From Aphanizomenon flos-aquae FACHB-1287 (GTDB lineage Bacteria; Cyanobacteriota; Cyanobacteriia; Cyanobacteriales; Nostocaceae): a DNA stretch of 64,000 nucleotides. Numbering within the stretch: position 1 is the first letter of the stretch; every line of letters begins with the position of its first letter. Shown in pieces: positions 9,728 to 17,190 of this stretch. Both the position numbers and the translations under genes were made by a program. Below the pieces are notes generated by a model. That model was given only the letters and a program-made list of their open reading frames with translations. It was not told the origin of the DNA and ran no database searches. The stretch is from assembly GCF_014698755.1 (NCBI RefSeq), contig NZ_JACJTO010000016.1, forward strand, positions 1 to 64,000. Reading direction: 5' to 3'.

Positions 9728-9746
9728 CTCAAAAAATATTTTTGAG
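9728..9746 (-). terminator. AT-rich hairpin downstream of the TIR-FGE gene
   Basis: CTCAAAAA (9728-9735) and TTTTTGAG (9739-9746) form an 8-bp stem with a 3-base loop, ~75 bases past the stop of the TIR-FGE gene. It could end transcription. Because DGR targets often carry a hairpin or cruciform just downstream of the variable repeat, it could also be part of a retrohoming signal. The second reading is inference. Confidence 0.5.
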
Positions 9747-9820
9747 CGCTCCACTCCGTTACGCTAGGGAAGTAAAAAGAGAAAGAAGGGCAGAGGGTAA
9801 AAGAGTAAGAGTATAAAGGG

Positions 9821-9943
9821 CTACCAAGTCCTGAACGAAGACACGACCCGAAAACCGTAGTTGAAGTAACGATAGTCGCGCGAATACCTAGAGCGATTCG
9901 CAGCCCGACAGTGCCTAGCATTGTAGTACCAAGAACCGCCACG
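9821..9943 (-). repeat. Candidate DGR variable repeat (VR)
   Basis: The last 41 codons read RGGSW-YYNARHCRAANRSRYSRDYRYFNYGFRVV and on to the stop. Between constant RGGSW and GFRVV, the positions hold Tyr, Asn, Ser, His or Ala, all reachable from AAY/AAR template codons by changes at A only (TAC, AAT, GCT, CAC, TAT, TCG, AAC). Codon use (TCG, CGC, GCG, CGG) differs from the AT-rich codons of the rest of the gene. Cyanobacterial DGR targets are known to carry their VR at this end of an FGE domain. No template repeat or reverse transcriptase is in the window. Confidence 0.65.
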
Positions 9944-11137
9944 AAGCAGCATATATTCAGTGCTTGGACTTGTCCAAGCACTGCCATCTGTAGGCGCATT
10001 TATATAGTTTTCATGCCACCCATCCTCGCACCATTCCCACACATTCCCACACATATTATATAAACCAAAAGGGTTGGCGGGAAATTTTCCAACTTCTGTG
10101 GTTTTTTCTCGATATTCTCCTTTTTGTCCCTGCCCGTAAGTGTAGTTACCATCATAATTAGCTAAATCTGTAGAAATTGTTTCCCCACAATAAAACGGGG
10201 TAGTAGTTCCTCCACGACAAGCATATTCCCATTCGGCTTCAGTAGGTAAACGATAGGTTTTATTTGCCATTCGGGAAAGTCTGGCACAAAATTCTTGAGC
10301 ATCATTCCATGATACACACTCAACAGGCAGATTATCACCTTTAAAATAAGATGGATCAGATTTTAAATCAATCTTATCCTTTGGTAAGGCAGCCACGACT
10401 CGCCATTGTTGTTGAGTAACTGGATATTTACCCATGAAAAACGGGGGAACAGTAACTTCATGTTGTGGACTTTCAGAAGAATGATAACCTTCCTCATTTT
10501 CTGGAGAACCCATGATAAAAGTCCCTCCAGGGATAGCCACCATTTCCAAAGTTACACCATCTCCCAAGTCTTCGCCAAAATAATTTGCGTTTTTGGTAAT
10601 GCGTTTAATTTCTGTCCCATTATTATTTATCTGAGCAGTTTGAAATAGGAAAGTTTTTAACTGATAAGAAGATTTATTTTTTTCTTCTTCTGGTGGTTTT
10701 TTACGTATTAATGGTGGTGAATCTGGCTTTATTCCAGTAATCCCCCAAATCAATTGTCCCAAAGGTTCAGGGTCATGTTCACGGAAATCTACCCACATTA
10801 AACCTTGGAGAAATACTGGTAGTTTTGGTTCTTTAGGTGCATTTGGTAATAATACGGGAATAACAGGACATTTCCTATTTACAAATGCTCGTAAAAATGC
10901 TTTAATTTCTTCAATTTGCCAAGGACCTAATCCTGAATTACCCACAAAAACGGCTGCTGTTCTAATTTGGTCGATCTGATCTTCTAATGAATCCTGCCAA
11001 GAAGAACCAGGACGTAAATGCCATTTATCTAACCAAGGGTTAATGTTATTTGCTTTTAATTGGTTGGCAATTTCTATCACCGCAGGCTTATCTTGACTAT
11101 TGTGGCAAAGAAAAACATCAAATTCAAATTCTCCCAT
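9821..11137 (-). CDS. TIR domain - FGE-sulfatase/C-type-lectin-fold protein, candidate DGR target
   Basis: A 438-residue two-domain protein. Residues 4-120 are a TIR domain (FDVFLCHNSQDKPAVIEIA; GPWQIEEI at 71-78, with E76 or E77 in the place of the catalytic glutamate of NAD-cleaving TIRs). After a charged linker, residues ~192-436 are a formylglycine-generating-enzyme-like domain (VAIPGGTFIMGS, RLPTEAEWEYACRGG, NMCGNVWEWCEDGW, LLRGGSW). The Cys pair used by true FGE is not seen; C410 stands alone, so a binding rather than an enzymatic role is likely. Residues ~400-438 have the form of a DGR variable repeat. The ATG at 11137 begins one base after the stop of the preceding gene, and GGAGGAG overlaps that stop, so the longer frame from 11179 is not used. 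I infer a ligand-sensing TIR effector. Confidence 0.85.
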   Translation of the reverse strand: MGEFEFDVFLCHNSQDKPAVIEIANQLKANNINPWLDKWHLRPGSSWQDSLEDQIDQIRTAAVFVGNSGLGPWQIEEIKAFLRAFVNRKCPVIPVLLPNAPKEPKLPVFLQGLMWVDFREHDPEPLGQLIWGITGIKPDSPPLIRKKPPEEEKNKSSYQLKTFLFQTAQINNNGTEIKRITKNANYFGEDLGDGVTLEMVAIPGGTFIMGSPENEEGYHSSESPQHEVTVPPFFMGKYPVTQQQWRVVAALPKDKIDLKSDPSYFKGDNLPVECVSWNDAQEFCARLSRMANKTYRLPTEAEWEYACRGGTTTPFYCGETISTDLANYDGNYTYGQGQKGEYREKTTEVGKFPANPFGLYNMCGNVWEWCEDGWHENYINAPTDGSAWTSPSTEYMLLRGGSWYYNARHCRAANRSRYSRDYRYFNYGFRVVSSFRTW

Positions 11138-11138
11138 T

Positions 11139-11636
11139 TTACTCCTCCACACCGGCAATAATCGCCAAAGCCTTCGCATACTCTTCTAAATCACCTCGCA
11201 AAGCAGCCAACTCGCTTCGCAACTTTCCTTCCTCAGACCAACTCACCTCGTGTTCCTTCACACTTACCCCCATAGGCCGTCTTGCTTCCCAAGCTTGTAA
11301 AATAGGATGCCATTTAGCTAAAAATGGTCGTAACCCATTATTCAACACCGCAATAGCAATACCCCCAACTGAGTTCTTAGAAGCACCCACATCAGGTCCA
11401 GCCGCTTTGAGAACTTCGCGGGTAGTTCCAAATAAACTATACAAAGAATTTAACGCTTCCCGCACTAAGCCGTGGTCAACTTCTAAAGACTGCACAGCAA
11501 CCCGTGTCACCAGTTCCACATACAACGACCAAGCGGCTTTCCGTTCTGTTGTGTCCGCTTCCCATTCCGCAGCACCAATACCAAAGGGAAGACTAATGGA
11601 TACTTTTTTTAATTTTGCGGGATCTTGTTTAGGCAT
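11139..11636 (-). CDS. Small helical protein paired with the TIR-FGE gene
   Basis: A 165-residue protein, predicted mainly helical, with several Trp-anchored segments (ERKAAWSLYVELVTRVAV, NNGLRPFLAKWHPILQAWE) and a C-terminal helix LRGDLEEYAKALAIIAGVEE. I do not recognise a named family, but it resembles small cyanobacterial proteins found next to effector-type genes. Its stop codon is one base before the start of the TIR-FGE gene, and its last codons contain that gene's ribosome binding site, so the two are translationally coupled. It may be a regulator, adaptor or inhibitor of the TIR protein; that role is inferred from coupling alone. It is not similar to the DGR accessory protein Avd as I know it. 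Confidence 0.75.
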   Translation of the reverse strand: MPKQDPAKLKKVSISLPFGIGAAEWEADTTERKAAWSLYVELVTRVAVQSLEVDHGLVREALNSLYSLFGTTREVLKAAGPDVGASKNSVGGIAIAVLNNGLRPFLAKWHPILQAWEARRPMGVSVKEHEVSWSEEGKLRSELAALRGDLEEYAKALAIIAGVEE

Positions 11637-11761
11637 AAACAGCCATTTTAATAAAATTAATTATTTATTCCATCTAAATTAAACCATACTTAGTTGAGAA
11701 ATAAAAGCAAAGATGAGAAATCTGAGAATTTTACCCCATTTTCTCTCTAGTTTCTCCTATT

Positions 11762-11871
11762 CTCTCGTTCCCATGCTCTGCGTGGGAATGTAGTTAAGAG
11801 GCTCTGCCTCTATTATACCTAGAGGTAGAACCTCTAAGATGACATTCCCAGTCAGAGACTGGGAACGAGAG
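11762..11871. repeat. Inverted-repeat element (~110 bp)
   Basis: The outer arms are CTCTCGTTCCCA at 11762-11773 and TGGGAACGAGAG at 11860-11871, with further internal pairing (TGGGAATG with CATTCCCA; GAGGCTCTGCCTC with AGAGGTAGAACCTCT). It resembles the dispersed CTCGTTCCCA...GGGAACGAG elements common in filamentous cyanobacteria. It lies between the effector cassette and the Rpn-type gene. Confidence 0.75.
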
Positions 11872-11952
11872 TTTTCTTGCTTTGCGTCTTTGCTCCTTTG
11901 CCTCTTTGCGCGAAACCTCAGCTAGATTAGATATAAGAATTACTCAATTACC

Positions 11953-12747
11953 GTGAAAACCGATACAATTTTCTATAGCCTATTTCAAGCATTTCCTAGC
12001 ATTTTCTTTGAATTAATTAACCAGTCTCCCACAGAAGCAGGTACGTATGAATTTACCTCTCGTGAAGTTAAACAACTGGCTTTTCGTTTAGACGGTTTAT
12101 TTTTACCAACCACCAAAGATGCCAAAAAGCCATTTTATATTGTCGAGGTTCAATTTCAACCCGATGATGATTTATATTATCGTCTCTTTGCAGAACTTTT
12201 TCTCTACCTACGACAATACAAAACTGCTCATCCTTGGCAAGCTGTAATCATCTATCCTAGTCGTAATATAGAAAGAGAACAGAATGTACAATTTGGGGAA
12301 ATCTTACTGATTGAAAGAGTTACACGCATTTATTTAGACGAGTTGGGAGAAAGTTCTTTAGGGGTGGGAGTTGTTAAACTAGTAATAGAAACAGAGAAGG
12401 CTGCACCAGCATTAGCAAGACGTTTAATTGCCCAAGCAAACCAACAACTAACTGATACCAAAATTAAACGGGATTTAATTAATCTGATTGAGACAATTAT
12501 CGTCTACAAATTACCCAAAAAAAGCAGAAAGGAGATTGAAGCTATGTTAGGTTTAAGTGAGTTGAAACAAACCAGAGTTTATCAAGAAGCTTTAGAAGAA
12601 GGTAAAGCTGAAGGTGAAGCTAAAGCAACCAGAAAGTTTGCTTTAAAATTGTTACGAACTGGCATGAATTTACAACAAATTGCTGAGGTTACGGAATTAT
12701 CTCTTCAGCAAATTCAGGCTTTACAAAAGGAAATTCAACAATCATAG
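11953..12747 (+). CDS. Rpn/PD-(D/E)xK nuclease family protein (DUF2887-type)
   Basis: A 264-residue protein of the recombination-promoting nuclease or 'putative transposase' group that is numerous in cyanobacteria. Sequence signs are TDTIFYSLFQAFPSIFFEL at the start, then a PD-(D/E)xK pattern with D47 in FRLDGLF and E65-V-Q67 in IVEVQFQPDDD, a YYRLFAELFLYLRQY helix, and the typical tail (EEGKAEGEAKATRKFALKLL, then a short helix-turn-helix-like end). The start is GTG at 11953. Related E. coli Rpn proteins cut DNA and promote recombination; the role here is unknown. It is on the plus strand between the minus-strand TIR cassette and arsM, in an accessory patch. Confidence 0.8.
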   Translation: MKTDTIFYSLFQAFPSIFFELINQSPTEAGTYEFTSREVKQLAFRLDGLFLPTTKDAKKPFYIVEVQFQPDDDLYYRLFAELFLYLRQYKTAHPWQAVIIYPSRNIEREQNVQFGEILLIERVTRIYLDELGESSLGVGVVKLVIETEKAAPALARRLIAQANQQLTDTKIKRDLINLIETIIVYKLPKKSRKEIEAMLGLSELKQTRVYQEALEEGKAEGEAKATRKFALKLLRTGMNLQQIAEVTELSLQQIQALQKEIQQS

Positions 12748-12775
12748 TAGTTCTCGCTCTAATAAAATACTATTG

Positions 12776-12795
12776 AGGACGGGGAAACCCCGCCC
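12776..12795. repeat. GC-rich hairpin between convergent genes
   Basis: AGGACGGGG and CCCCGCCCT flank an AAA loop, giving a 9-bp stem with one A-C mismatch. The sequence is of a widely dispersed cyanobacterial type (GACGGGGAAACCCCGCCC). It lies between the ends of the Rpn-type gene and arsM and may terminate both. Confidence 0.5.
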
Positions 12796-12852
12796 TTACA
12801 GGTTTGAGGATAGAAAACTATACTTAATAGCGGAGGAAAATACTGTATAGAA

Positions 12853-13821
12853 TTAACAACATCCTCCACCATCATAATACCATGTAGAATCAGTAATAAT
12901 GATTTCTTCAGGATTTGAATTTGCTAAATTTCCCGCTGTTTTATCACAAACAGCCACAGGAATTCCCCTTTGTAAAATATGTCCAGATAGATCATCAAAA
13001 AATTCTTCCTTACCCGCATAAATTGCCGTTTTACCAGTAAAAACACAAGCTCCGTCCGGGGGAATTTCCACCTTAAAAGCCACAGAATCAAGACTTTCTA
13101 AAAGGATATTTTCCTGTAGTTGATAACTATGTTTATCTAATAAACGATAAGGACGACGAGCGCGAATTTCCACTTGTCCAAAACCAGCATTAATTATTAG
13201 TTGAGTATATTCTAGATATGTAAGAGCACCGGATAAACACAAAGCGCGTAAATGTTCATTTTTTTGTAAATGCTCAGGAATTGGACTGGTAGAAATTGGA
13301 TCACTCATTTGTAAGCGACCGCCGAATTTTAATACCCGATATGCTTCCTTTAAAGCGAGAGTTAAATCCGTTGGTTCAAAAATATTGAAAAGGCAATTTT
13401 GCGCTACTATATCCACCGAAGCATCAGCCACAGGTAAATTAAAAGCGTCACCTGGACAAATCTCAACAAAGCTAGTATCAAACCAAGGGTTTTCCGTTGC
13501 AGCAATTTCTAAATTACGCATTGCAGCTTCTCGCATAGCTTCCACAGGTTCAACAGCAATAATCGCACCGGGACGACGAGAAAAATAAGCAAACTGTAAC
13601 GCTTCTAAACCACCACCGACACCAACATATAAAACTGTAGGTTCATTATTAAGTTCATTGTGATGAACCGTAGTTCCACAACCATAGTTCATTTCCTGCA
13701 TCAGCAGAGGAATTTTCAGCCCTGGTAATTGTAAAGGTGTACTTTGGACACAGCATAGCCCCACTTCCGGTGTTTGGGCAACTTGGCTGTAAAATTGGGC
13801 TGCGGTTTCTAAATAGGTCAT
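12853..13821 (-). CDS. arsM: Arsenite methyltransferase, arsenosugar pathway type
   Basis: A 322-residue SAM-dependent arsenite methyltransferase of the cyanobacterial arsenosugar type, which makes the methylated arsenicals used by ArsS. SAM motif I is VLYVGVGGGLEAL near residue 65. The Cys residues expected to bind arsenic are C23-C24 (VGLCCVQ) and C48 (MNYGCGT), with more in the C-terminal half. The protein ends in a Cys pair (YDGGGCC), a family trait. The start is the ATG at 13821 (MTYLETAAQF). It is on the same strand as arsS, but a ~3.3-kb accessory stretch lies between them. Function in detoxification of arsenic is known for the family; no regulatory site was identified. Confidence 0.85.
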   Translation of the reverse strand: MTYLETAAQFYSQVAQTPEVGLCCVQSTPLQLPGLKIPLLMQEMNYGCGTTVHHNELNNEPTVLYVGVGGGLEALQFAYFSRRPGAIIAVEPVEAMREAAMRNLEIAATENPWFDTSFVEICPGDAFNLPVADASVDIVAQNCLFNIFEPTDLTLALKEAYRVLKFGGRLQMSDPISTSPIPEHLQKNEHLRALCLSGALTYLEYTQLIINAGFGQVEIRARRPYRLLDKHSYQLQENILLESLDSVAFKVEIPPDGACVFTGKTAIYAGKEEFFDDLSGHILQRGIPVAVCDKTAGNLANSNPEEIIITDSTWYYDGGGCC

Positions 13822-13949
13822 AATTTCAAATTAGTATCAATCTATTTTAACAGAACTGTTTCTGGCTTCACCGTTACCGTGCTGCAATATTTTTCCCTTC
13901 CAAAAGACTTGACTTTTAATCTCAGCAAGAGTACAATCTATGACTAATA

Positions 13950-14070
13950 GAAGGGGAGTAGCTGCTGACAGTAAATCAAGATTTTCTGTTCAGTATATCT
14001 AAATCAACATACTGGTGATGAGCCTGGTTTAGATAGCGAATATACAAAGTATTTGAAAGCGAGACCTTCA
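13950..14070 (+). promoter_or_regulatory. Manganese riboswitch (yybP-ykoY class)
   Basis: The two conserved halves of this class are present. GAAGGGGAGTAGC starts at 13950 and AGCGAGACCTTC ends at 14069. GAAGG (13950-13954) pairs with CCTTC (14065-14069) to form helix P1. Between them lie helical arms, including TCTAAATCAACATACTGG facing CCTGGTTTAGA. The element is ~95 bases before the GTG start of an UPF0016 Mn exporter gene, a known target of this riboswitch in cyanobacteria. It would raise exporter expression when Mn2+ is high. Confidence 0.87.
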
Positions 14071-14134
14071 CTGACTACACATTGAAAAGTGTGGAGTTCA
14101 GTGAGGTTTGAATGCTCTCATTGATACTCCACAC
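14065..14134 (+). promoter_or_regulatory. Candidate expression platform of the Mn riboswitch
   Basis: Three helices compete. CACTGA-CTACAC (14069-14080) pairs with GTGTGG-agt-TCAGTG (14089-14103), and CCT (14065-14067) with AGG (14104-14106) can extend it, which would break P1. In addition GTGTGGAG (14089-14096) can pair with CTCCACAC (14127-14134). No T-run follows the first hairpin, so control of translation or of an anti-structure is more likely than a simple terminator. Confidence 0.55.
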
Positions 14135-14164
14135 AGGTAAAAAATCCTTGAGGAGTTTGAGAGA

Positions 14165-14782
14165 GTGTTAACAGCCTTTACCGCCGGTTTATTACTAATT
14201 ACCATTTCTGAACTAGGTGATAAAACCTTTTTTATCGCTGTAATTCTATCCATGCACCACCCACGGCGCTTGGTGTTCTCCGGTGTTATGGCTGCTTTAG
14301 CGGCTATGACCATCTTATCGGTAATATTTGGACAAGTAGTGTCCTTTTTGCCAAAACAAATCATTCATTATGCCGAAATAGGTTTGTTTATTGCCTTTGG
14401 TTTAAAATTAATCTATGATGCCAATAAAATGCCTGTATCTGCTACAGAAGAAGTCGCAGAAGAGGCAAAAGAAGCGGTAGAAAAGGCAGATTTAGATAAT
14501 TCCCAGCAAAAAAGTGTTTGGTCAATTTTACTAAAATCCTTCCTACTCACATTTATAGCAGAATGGGGCGATCGCACACAAATAGCCACCATAGCCCTCG
14601 CAGCCAGTAATAACCCCATTGGTGTGACACTGGGAGCAATATTAGGACACGCAATTTGTGCAGCGATCGCCGTCATTGGTGGTAGATTAATAGCAGGTAA
14701 AATTTCCGAAAGACAAATTACCTTCTTAGGCGGGTTTCTATTTATCATCTTTGGCATAGTCGCCGCCATAGAAGGAAAGTAA
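14165..14782 (+). CDS. mnx: UPF0016/GDT1 family manganese exporter
   Basis: A 205-residue inner- or thylakoid-membrane cation transporter of the TMEM165/GDT1 family. In Synechocystis the ~206-residue two-domain member Mnx exports Mn2+ from the cytoplasm and protects against Mn excess. Both hallmark motifs are present: ELGDKT at 16-21 and EWGDRT at 133-138, each within a hydrophobic helix of a three-helix half. An acidic loop (EEVAEEAKEAVEKADL) at about 88-105 joins the halves. The start is GTG at 14165, with AGGAG at 14151-14155. A yybP-ykoY riboswitch lies upstream, which strongly supports the Mn role. A GCGATCGC site lies inside the second motif. Confidence 0.88.
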   Translation: MLTAFTAGLLLITISELGDKTFFIAVILSMHHPRRLVFSGVMAALAAMTILSVIFGQVVSFLPKQIIHYAEIGLFIAFGLKLIYDANKMPVSATEEVAEEAKEAVEKADLDNSQQKSVWSILLKSFLLTFIAEWGDRTQIATIALAASNNPIGVTLGAILGHAICAAIAVIGGRLIAGKISERQITFLGGFLFIIFGIVAAIEGK

Positions 14783-14831
14783 ATTCAAGACTGTAGGGGC
14801 GCAAAGTCCGCGCTCTTATCTCGCCCAACCC

Positions 14832-15725
14832 TTACGGAGTAGCCGTAGGTGCAGGTGGAGATGATTCCGTAGGTGGTGCAGTGGGAGTAGGATTAGATGC
14901 TGCTTTATTGATTTCGTCCTTATACTGAGCCGGTGCTAAAGCCGTCGCACTATCAAATAAAAGTTTAGCCTCATTAACCTTACCTTGTTGCTTAAACAGC
15001 ATAGCCTTTGCTAAAATTGGTCTAAAATCTTGAACATCTTTCTTAATCGCTTCATCATAAGTAGAAATAGCTTTATCATCCTTACCTTCAGAAGCATATA
15101 CACTACCTAAAAGTACAGTAACAGCAACTACATCCACACTTCCTGGCTGAATAGTATTAGCCTGTTTCGCAGCAGCCAAACTTTCTTGTAATACCCCAAT
15201 AGCCGCTTCTGGACGCTTTTCATTCAATTGCAAACTCACCATCCCCTGTAAAGCCTTCAAATCCCCCGGTTTTGTAGTTAAAATAGTACGATAAGTTTCG
15301 GCTGCTCCCTCCTTATCACCAATTTGTTGTTTAGCTTGAGCCAGTAAAACCCCATACTCTGACTTTTGGGGATTAAGTTTAGCGAGTTTTTCCAAAGGTT
15401 CAATCACAACTTGAATATCCGCTGGTTTAACTTCCCCTGGGCTTTTTTGACTTAACAACTGCAACCGGGCTTGCAAAAGTCCCTTGAGTGCAGTTTGATT
15501 TTCCGGGTCTTTCTGTAAAACTAATTCATAAACCCGAACTTGATCTTCCAGTTTTGACTTTTGCTCCGATAAAGATATTTTATGATCACCATTGGCCTGA
15601 TTTTGTGGAGATGATTGGGGTTTATTCATCGCTGTCAGGATAGGTATAATAGAAACACCAACAAAAGCCACAACAGCAAAACCTAACACTACTCGGACTA
15701 GCCAACGATTACGCAATTCAGACAC
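14832..15725 (-). CDS. Membrane-anchored tetratricopeptide repeat protein
   Basis: A 297-residue protein with one N-terminal hydrophobic segment (residues ~8-32, RWLVRVVLGFAVVAFVGVSI), followed by a linker and about five TPR-like units between residues ~55 and 270 (for example YELVLQKDPENQTALKGLLQ and AAETYRTILTTKPGDLKALQ). It ends in a Pro/Thr/Ser/Ala-rich tail. Such proteins are scaffolds for protein-protein contacts, here on the membrane; the partner is unknown. The start is GTG at 15725. It is convergent with the Mn exporter gene, with only ~50 bases between. Confidence 0.8.
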   Translation of the reverse strand: MSELRNRWLVRVVLGFAVVAFVGVSIIPILTAMNKPQSSPQNQANGDHKISLSEQKSKLEDQVRVYELVLQKDPENQTALKGLLQARLQLLSQKSPGEVKPADIQVVIEPLEKLAKLNPQKSEYGVLLAQAKQQIGDKEGAAETYRTILTTKPGDLKALQGMVSLQLNEKRPEAAIGVLQESLAAAKQANTIQPGSVDVVAVTVLLGSVYASEGKDDKAISTYDEAIKKDVQDFRPILAKAMLFKQQGKVNEAKLLFDSATALAPAQYKDEINKAASNPTPTAPPTESSPPAPTATP

Positions 15726-16058
15726 AATATTATTTTGCTCCTACATGATCATGAAATGAATTACAAAGTTAAAAATTTCTAAAACTTTGCGGAATACGGT
15801 CATTTGTCTGTGAATTTTATAACAAATAAATATCTATCCTGCTAAAGTAAGTGATGACTTTAGGAAGATCCGTCAGAATTATCGCTATGCTATGCTTCCG
15901 ATAGCGTAGCTTGGCGTAAGCCATAACCGGTCGTCCAGAGCATCAAACAAGTGGCTAAATTAAAAGTAAATATACTTTAATCAACCACATTCTTGCTCTT
16001 TTCTTTTGTCTTCATTAAATCCCATAATGGGTTATGTCTTGTGCCGCAAGGAGTTTTT
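15726..16058. other. Intergenic region with dispersed repeat
   Basis: This 333-base spacer between divergent genes holds the hairpin repeat listed at 15884-15924 and no gene. The bases just before the downstream gene carry AAGGAG at 16048-16053. Confidence 0.5.
15884..15924. repeat. Dispersed cyanobacterial hairpin repeat
   Basis: GCTATGCTAT (15884-15893) pairs with ATAGCGTAGC (15901-15910) through one G-T pair. A second small hairpin, TGGCGTAAGCCA (15912-15923), follows. This GATAGCGTAGC...GGCGTAAGCC unit is a common short repeat of filamentous cyanobacteria. Confidence 0.65.
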
Positions 16059-17045
16059 ATGAATTCCGACCTGATGCCATCTTCTCAAGCCTCAAATTTC
16101 ACAGCCTCTAAAAAGGGTATAAAAGAGATTGAAACCCCTGTTAATGCTAATACATTAACAAACCAATCCTCTAAACTAGAAAATACCCTGACTGATTCTA
16201 GCAAACCTAACTCCAATGGCCATTTACCTAGCCGAGAACAACCAATTCCACCTCCGAGTGAACCAACTCAATACCGAGCCATTGGCCTGATTCGGGGATG
16301 TTACCATGCCAGTGATGAACAGTTTACCCAAGGAACACTGCTCACTACCGATGGAGTGGAACTTAATGCCGTTCTCTTAGGTCGGATTATGAGTTTGGTC
16401 AAAAATCACTTAGACCTAGAAAAAGAACATCTATGGGTAGTTTATCCCCGCACCAGACAAGAAAATGACGCATTACACCTGCAAATTGTTGGTGTTTGGG
16501 AACCAGAAAATCTGGCTAAGTATGAACTGGATAAACATACCCCAGATCCTCAAAATGTAACTACAACCACAGTAGTTGCTGATGATCTCAAACCCTCCTC
16601 AGCAGTTCCTGATGGTGGTTTTTCTGTGCGTGGTGAGGTGGTTTACCAGTCTTTTGACGAAAGGAGTTTAGTTGTGAAAATCAAACAAGCTCCACGTAAA
16701 CCTACTGATAAAGTTAAATATTTTAAGTTGAAACTCAAGGGCGTATTAACTACTAAAGCTGTCAGTAAGTTCTGGGACTTTAATGTTAAACGGGAATCGG
16801 ATACTTTAGTAGTAATTAATGCCGAAACTATCGCTGATTTACCTAAAAAACGCCGACCCCCCTTCAAAGGATCAGCACCTCGTGCTGGTGGAGGTGGTTC
16901 TAGACGGCCATTCCTCCCTAGACAAAATGGAGAAGCCCCACGTCCCATTAGAAAGACAGGGGGTGATTCCACAGTCATCACCAAACCCATACCCAAAACT
17001 CCCACTCCTATGCCAGTTAAAAAGCCTAAGCCAAGCGGGGAATAG
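16059..17045 (+). CDS. Conserved cyanobacterial protein of unknown function
   Basis: A 328-residue protein from the ATG at 16059, which AAGGAG precedes by 5 bases; an upstream in-frame extension from 15993 is rejected for this reason. The first ~85 residues are polar and Ser/Asn/Thr-rich, probably disordered. Residues ~90-265 look globular (YRAIGLIRGCYHASDEQFTQ, HLWVVYPRTRQ, FSVRGEVVYQSFDE, KVKYFKLKLKGVL), mainly beta-strand. The C-terminal ~55 residues are Pro/Arg/Gly/Lys-rich and basic (RRPPFKGSAPRAGGGGSRRP), suggesting contact with nucleic acid or acidic partners. The family is not recognised. Confidence 0.7.
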   Translation: MNSDLMPSSQASNFTASKKGIKEIETPVNANTLTNQSSKLENTLTDSSKPNSNGHLPSREQPIPPPSEPTQYRAIGLIRGCYHASDEQFTQGTLLTTDGVELNAVLLGRIMSLVKNHLDLEKEHLWVVYPRTRQENDALHLQIVGVWEPENLAKYELDKHTPDPQNVTTTTVVADDLKPSSAVPDGGFSVRGEVVYQSFDERSLVVKIKQAPRKPTDKVKYFKLKLKGVLTTKAVSKFWDFNVKRESDTLVVINAETIADLPKKRRPPFKGSAPRAGGGGSRRPFLPRQNGEAPRPIRKTGGDSTVITKPIPKTPTPMPVKKPKPSGE

Positions 17046-17052
17046 CTAATTG

Positions 17053-17102
17053 GTCAGTTGTCCGTTGTCCGTTGTCCGTTGTCCGTTGTCCGTTGTCCGT
17101 TG
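17053..17102. repeat. Heptanucleotide tandem repeat (STRR), TCCGTTG unit
   Basis: About six uninterrupted copies of the 7-base unit GTCCGTT follow the stop codon of the upstream gene within 10 bases. A related CAACTGACTACTGACTACTG run lies at 17164-17187, just before the next gene's end. Confidence 0.9.
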
Positions 17103-17190
17103 CTAAGAAGCTTAAACTAAATGGGCATTAATTTCAAAGAAGCAGGTAAGGAATTTTATTCAACAACTGACTACTGACTACTGACTCCTA

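Noticed and set aside
9821-11636. A complete DGR cassette in the window
   Set aside because: No reverse transcriptase-like protein and no second copy of the variable repeat were seen; only a target gene is supported.
11953-12747. Insertion sequence transposase
   Set aside because: The protein belongs to the Rpn/PD-(D/E)xK group often labelled transposase, but there are no terminal inverted repeats or target duplication around the gene.
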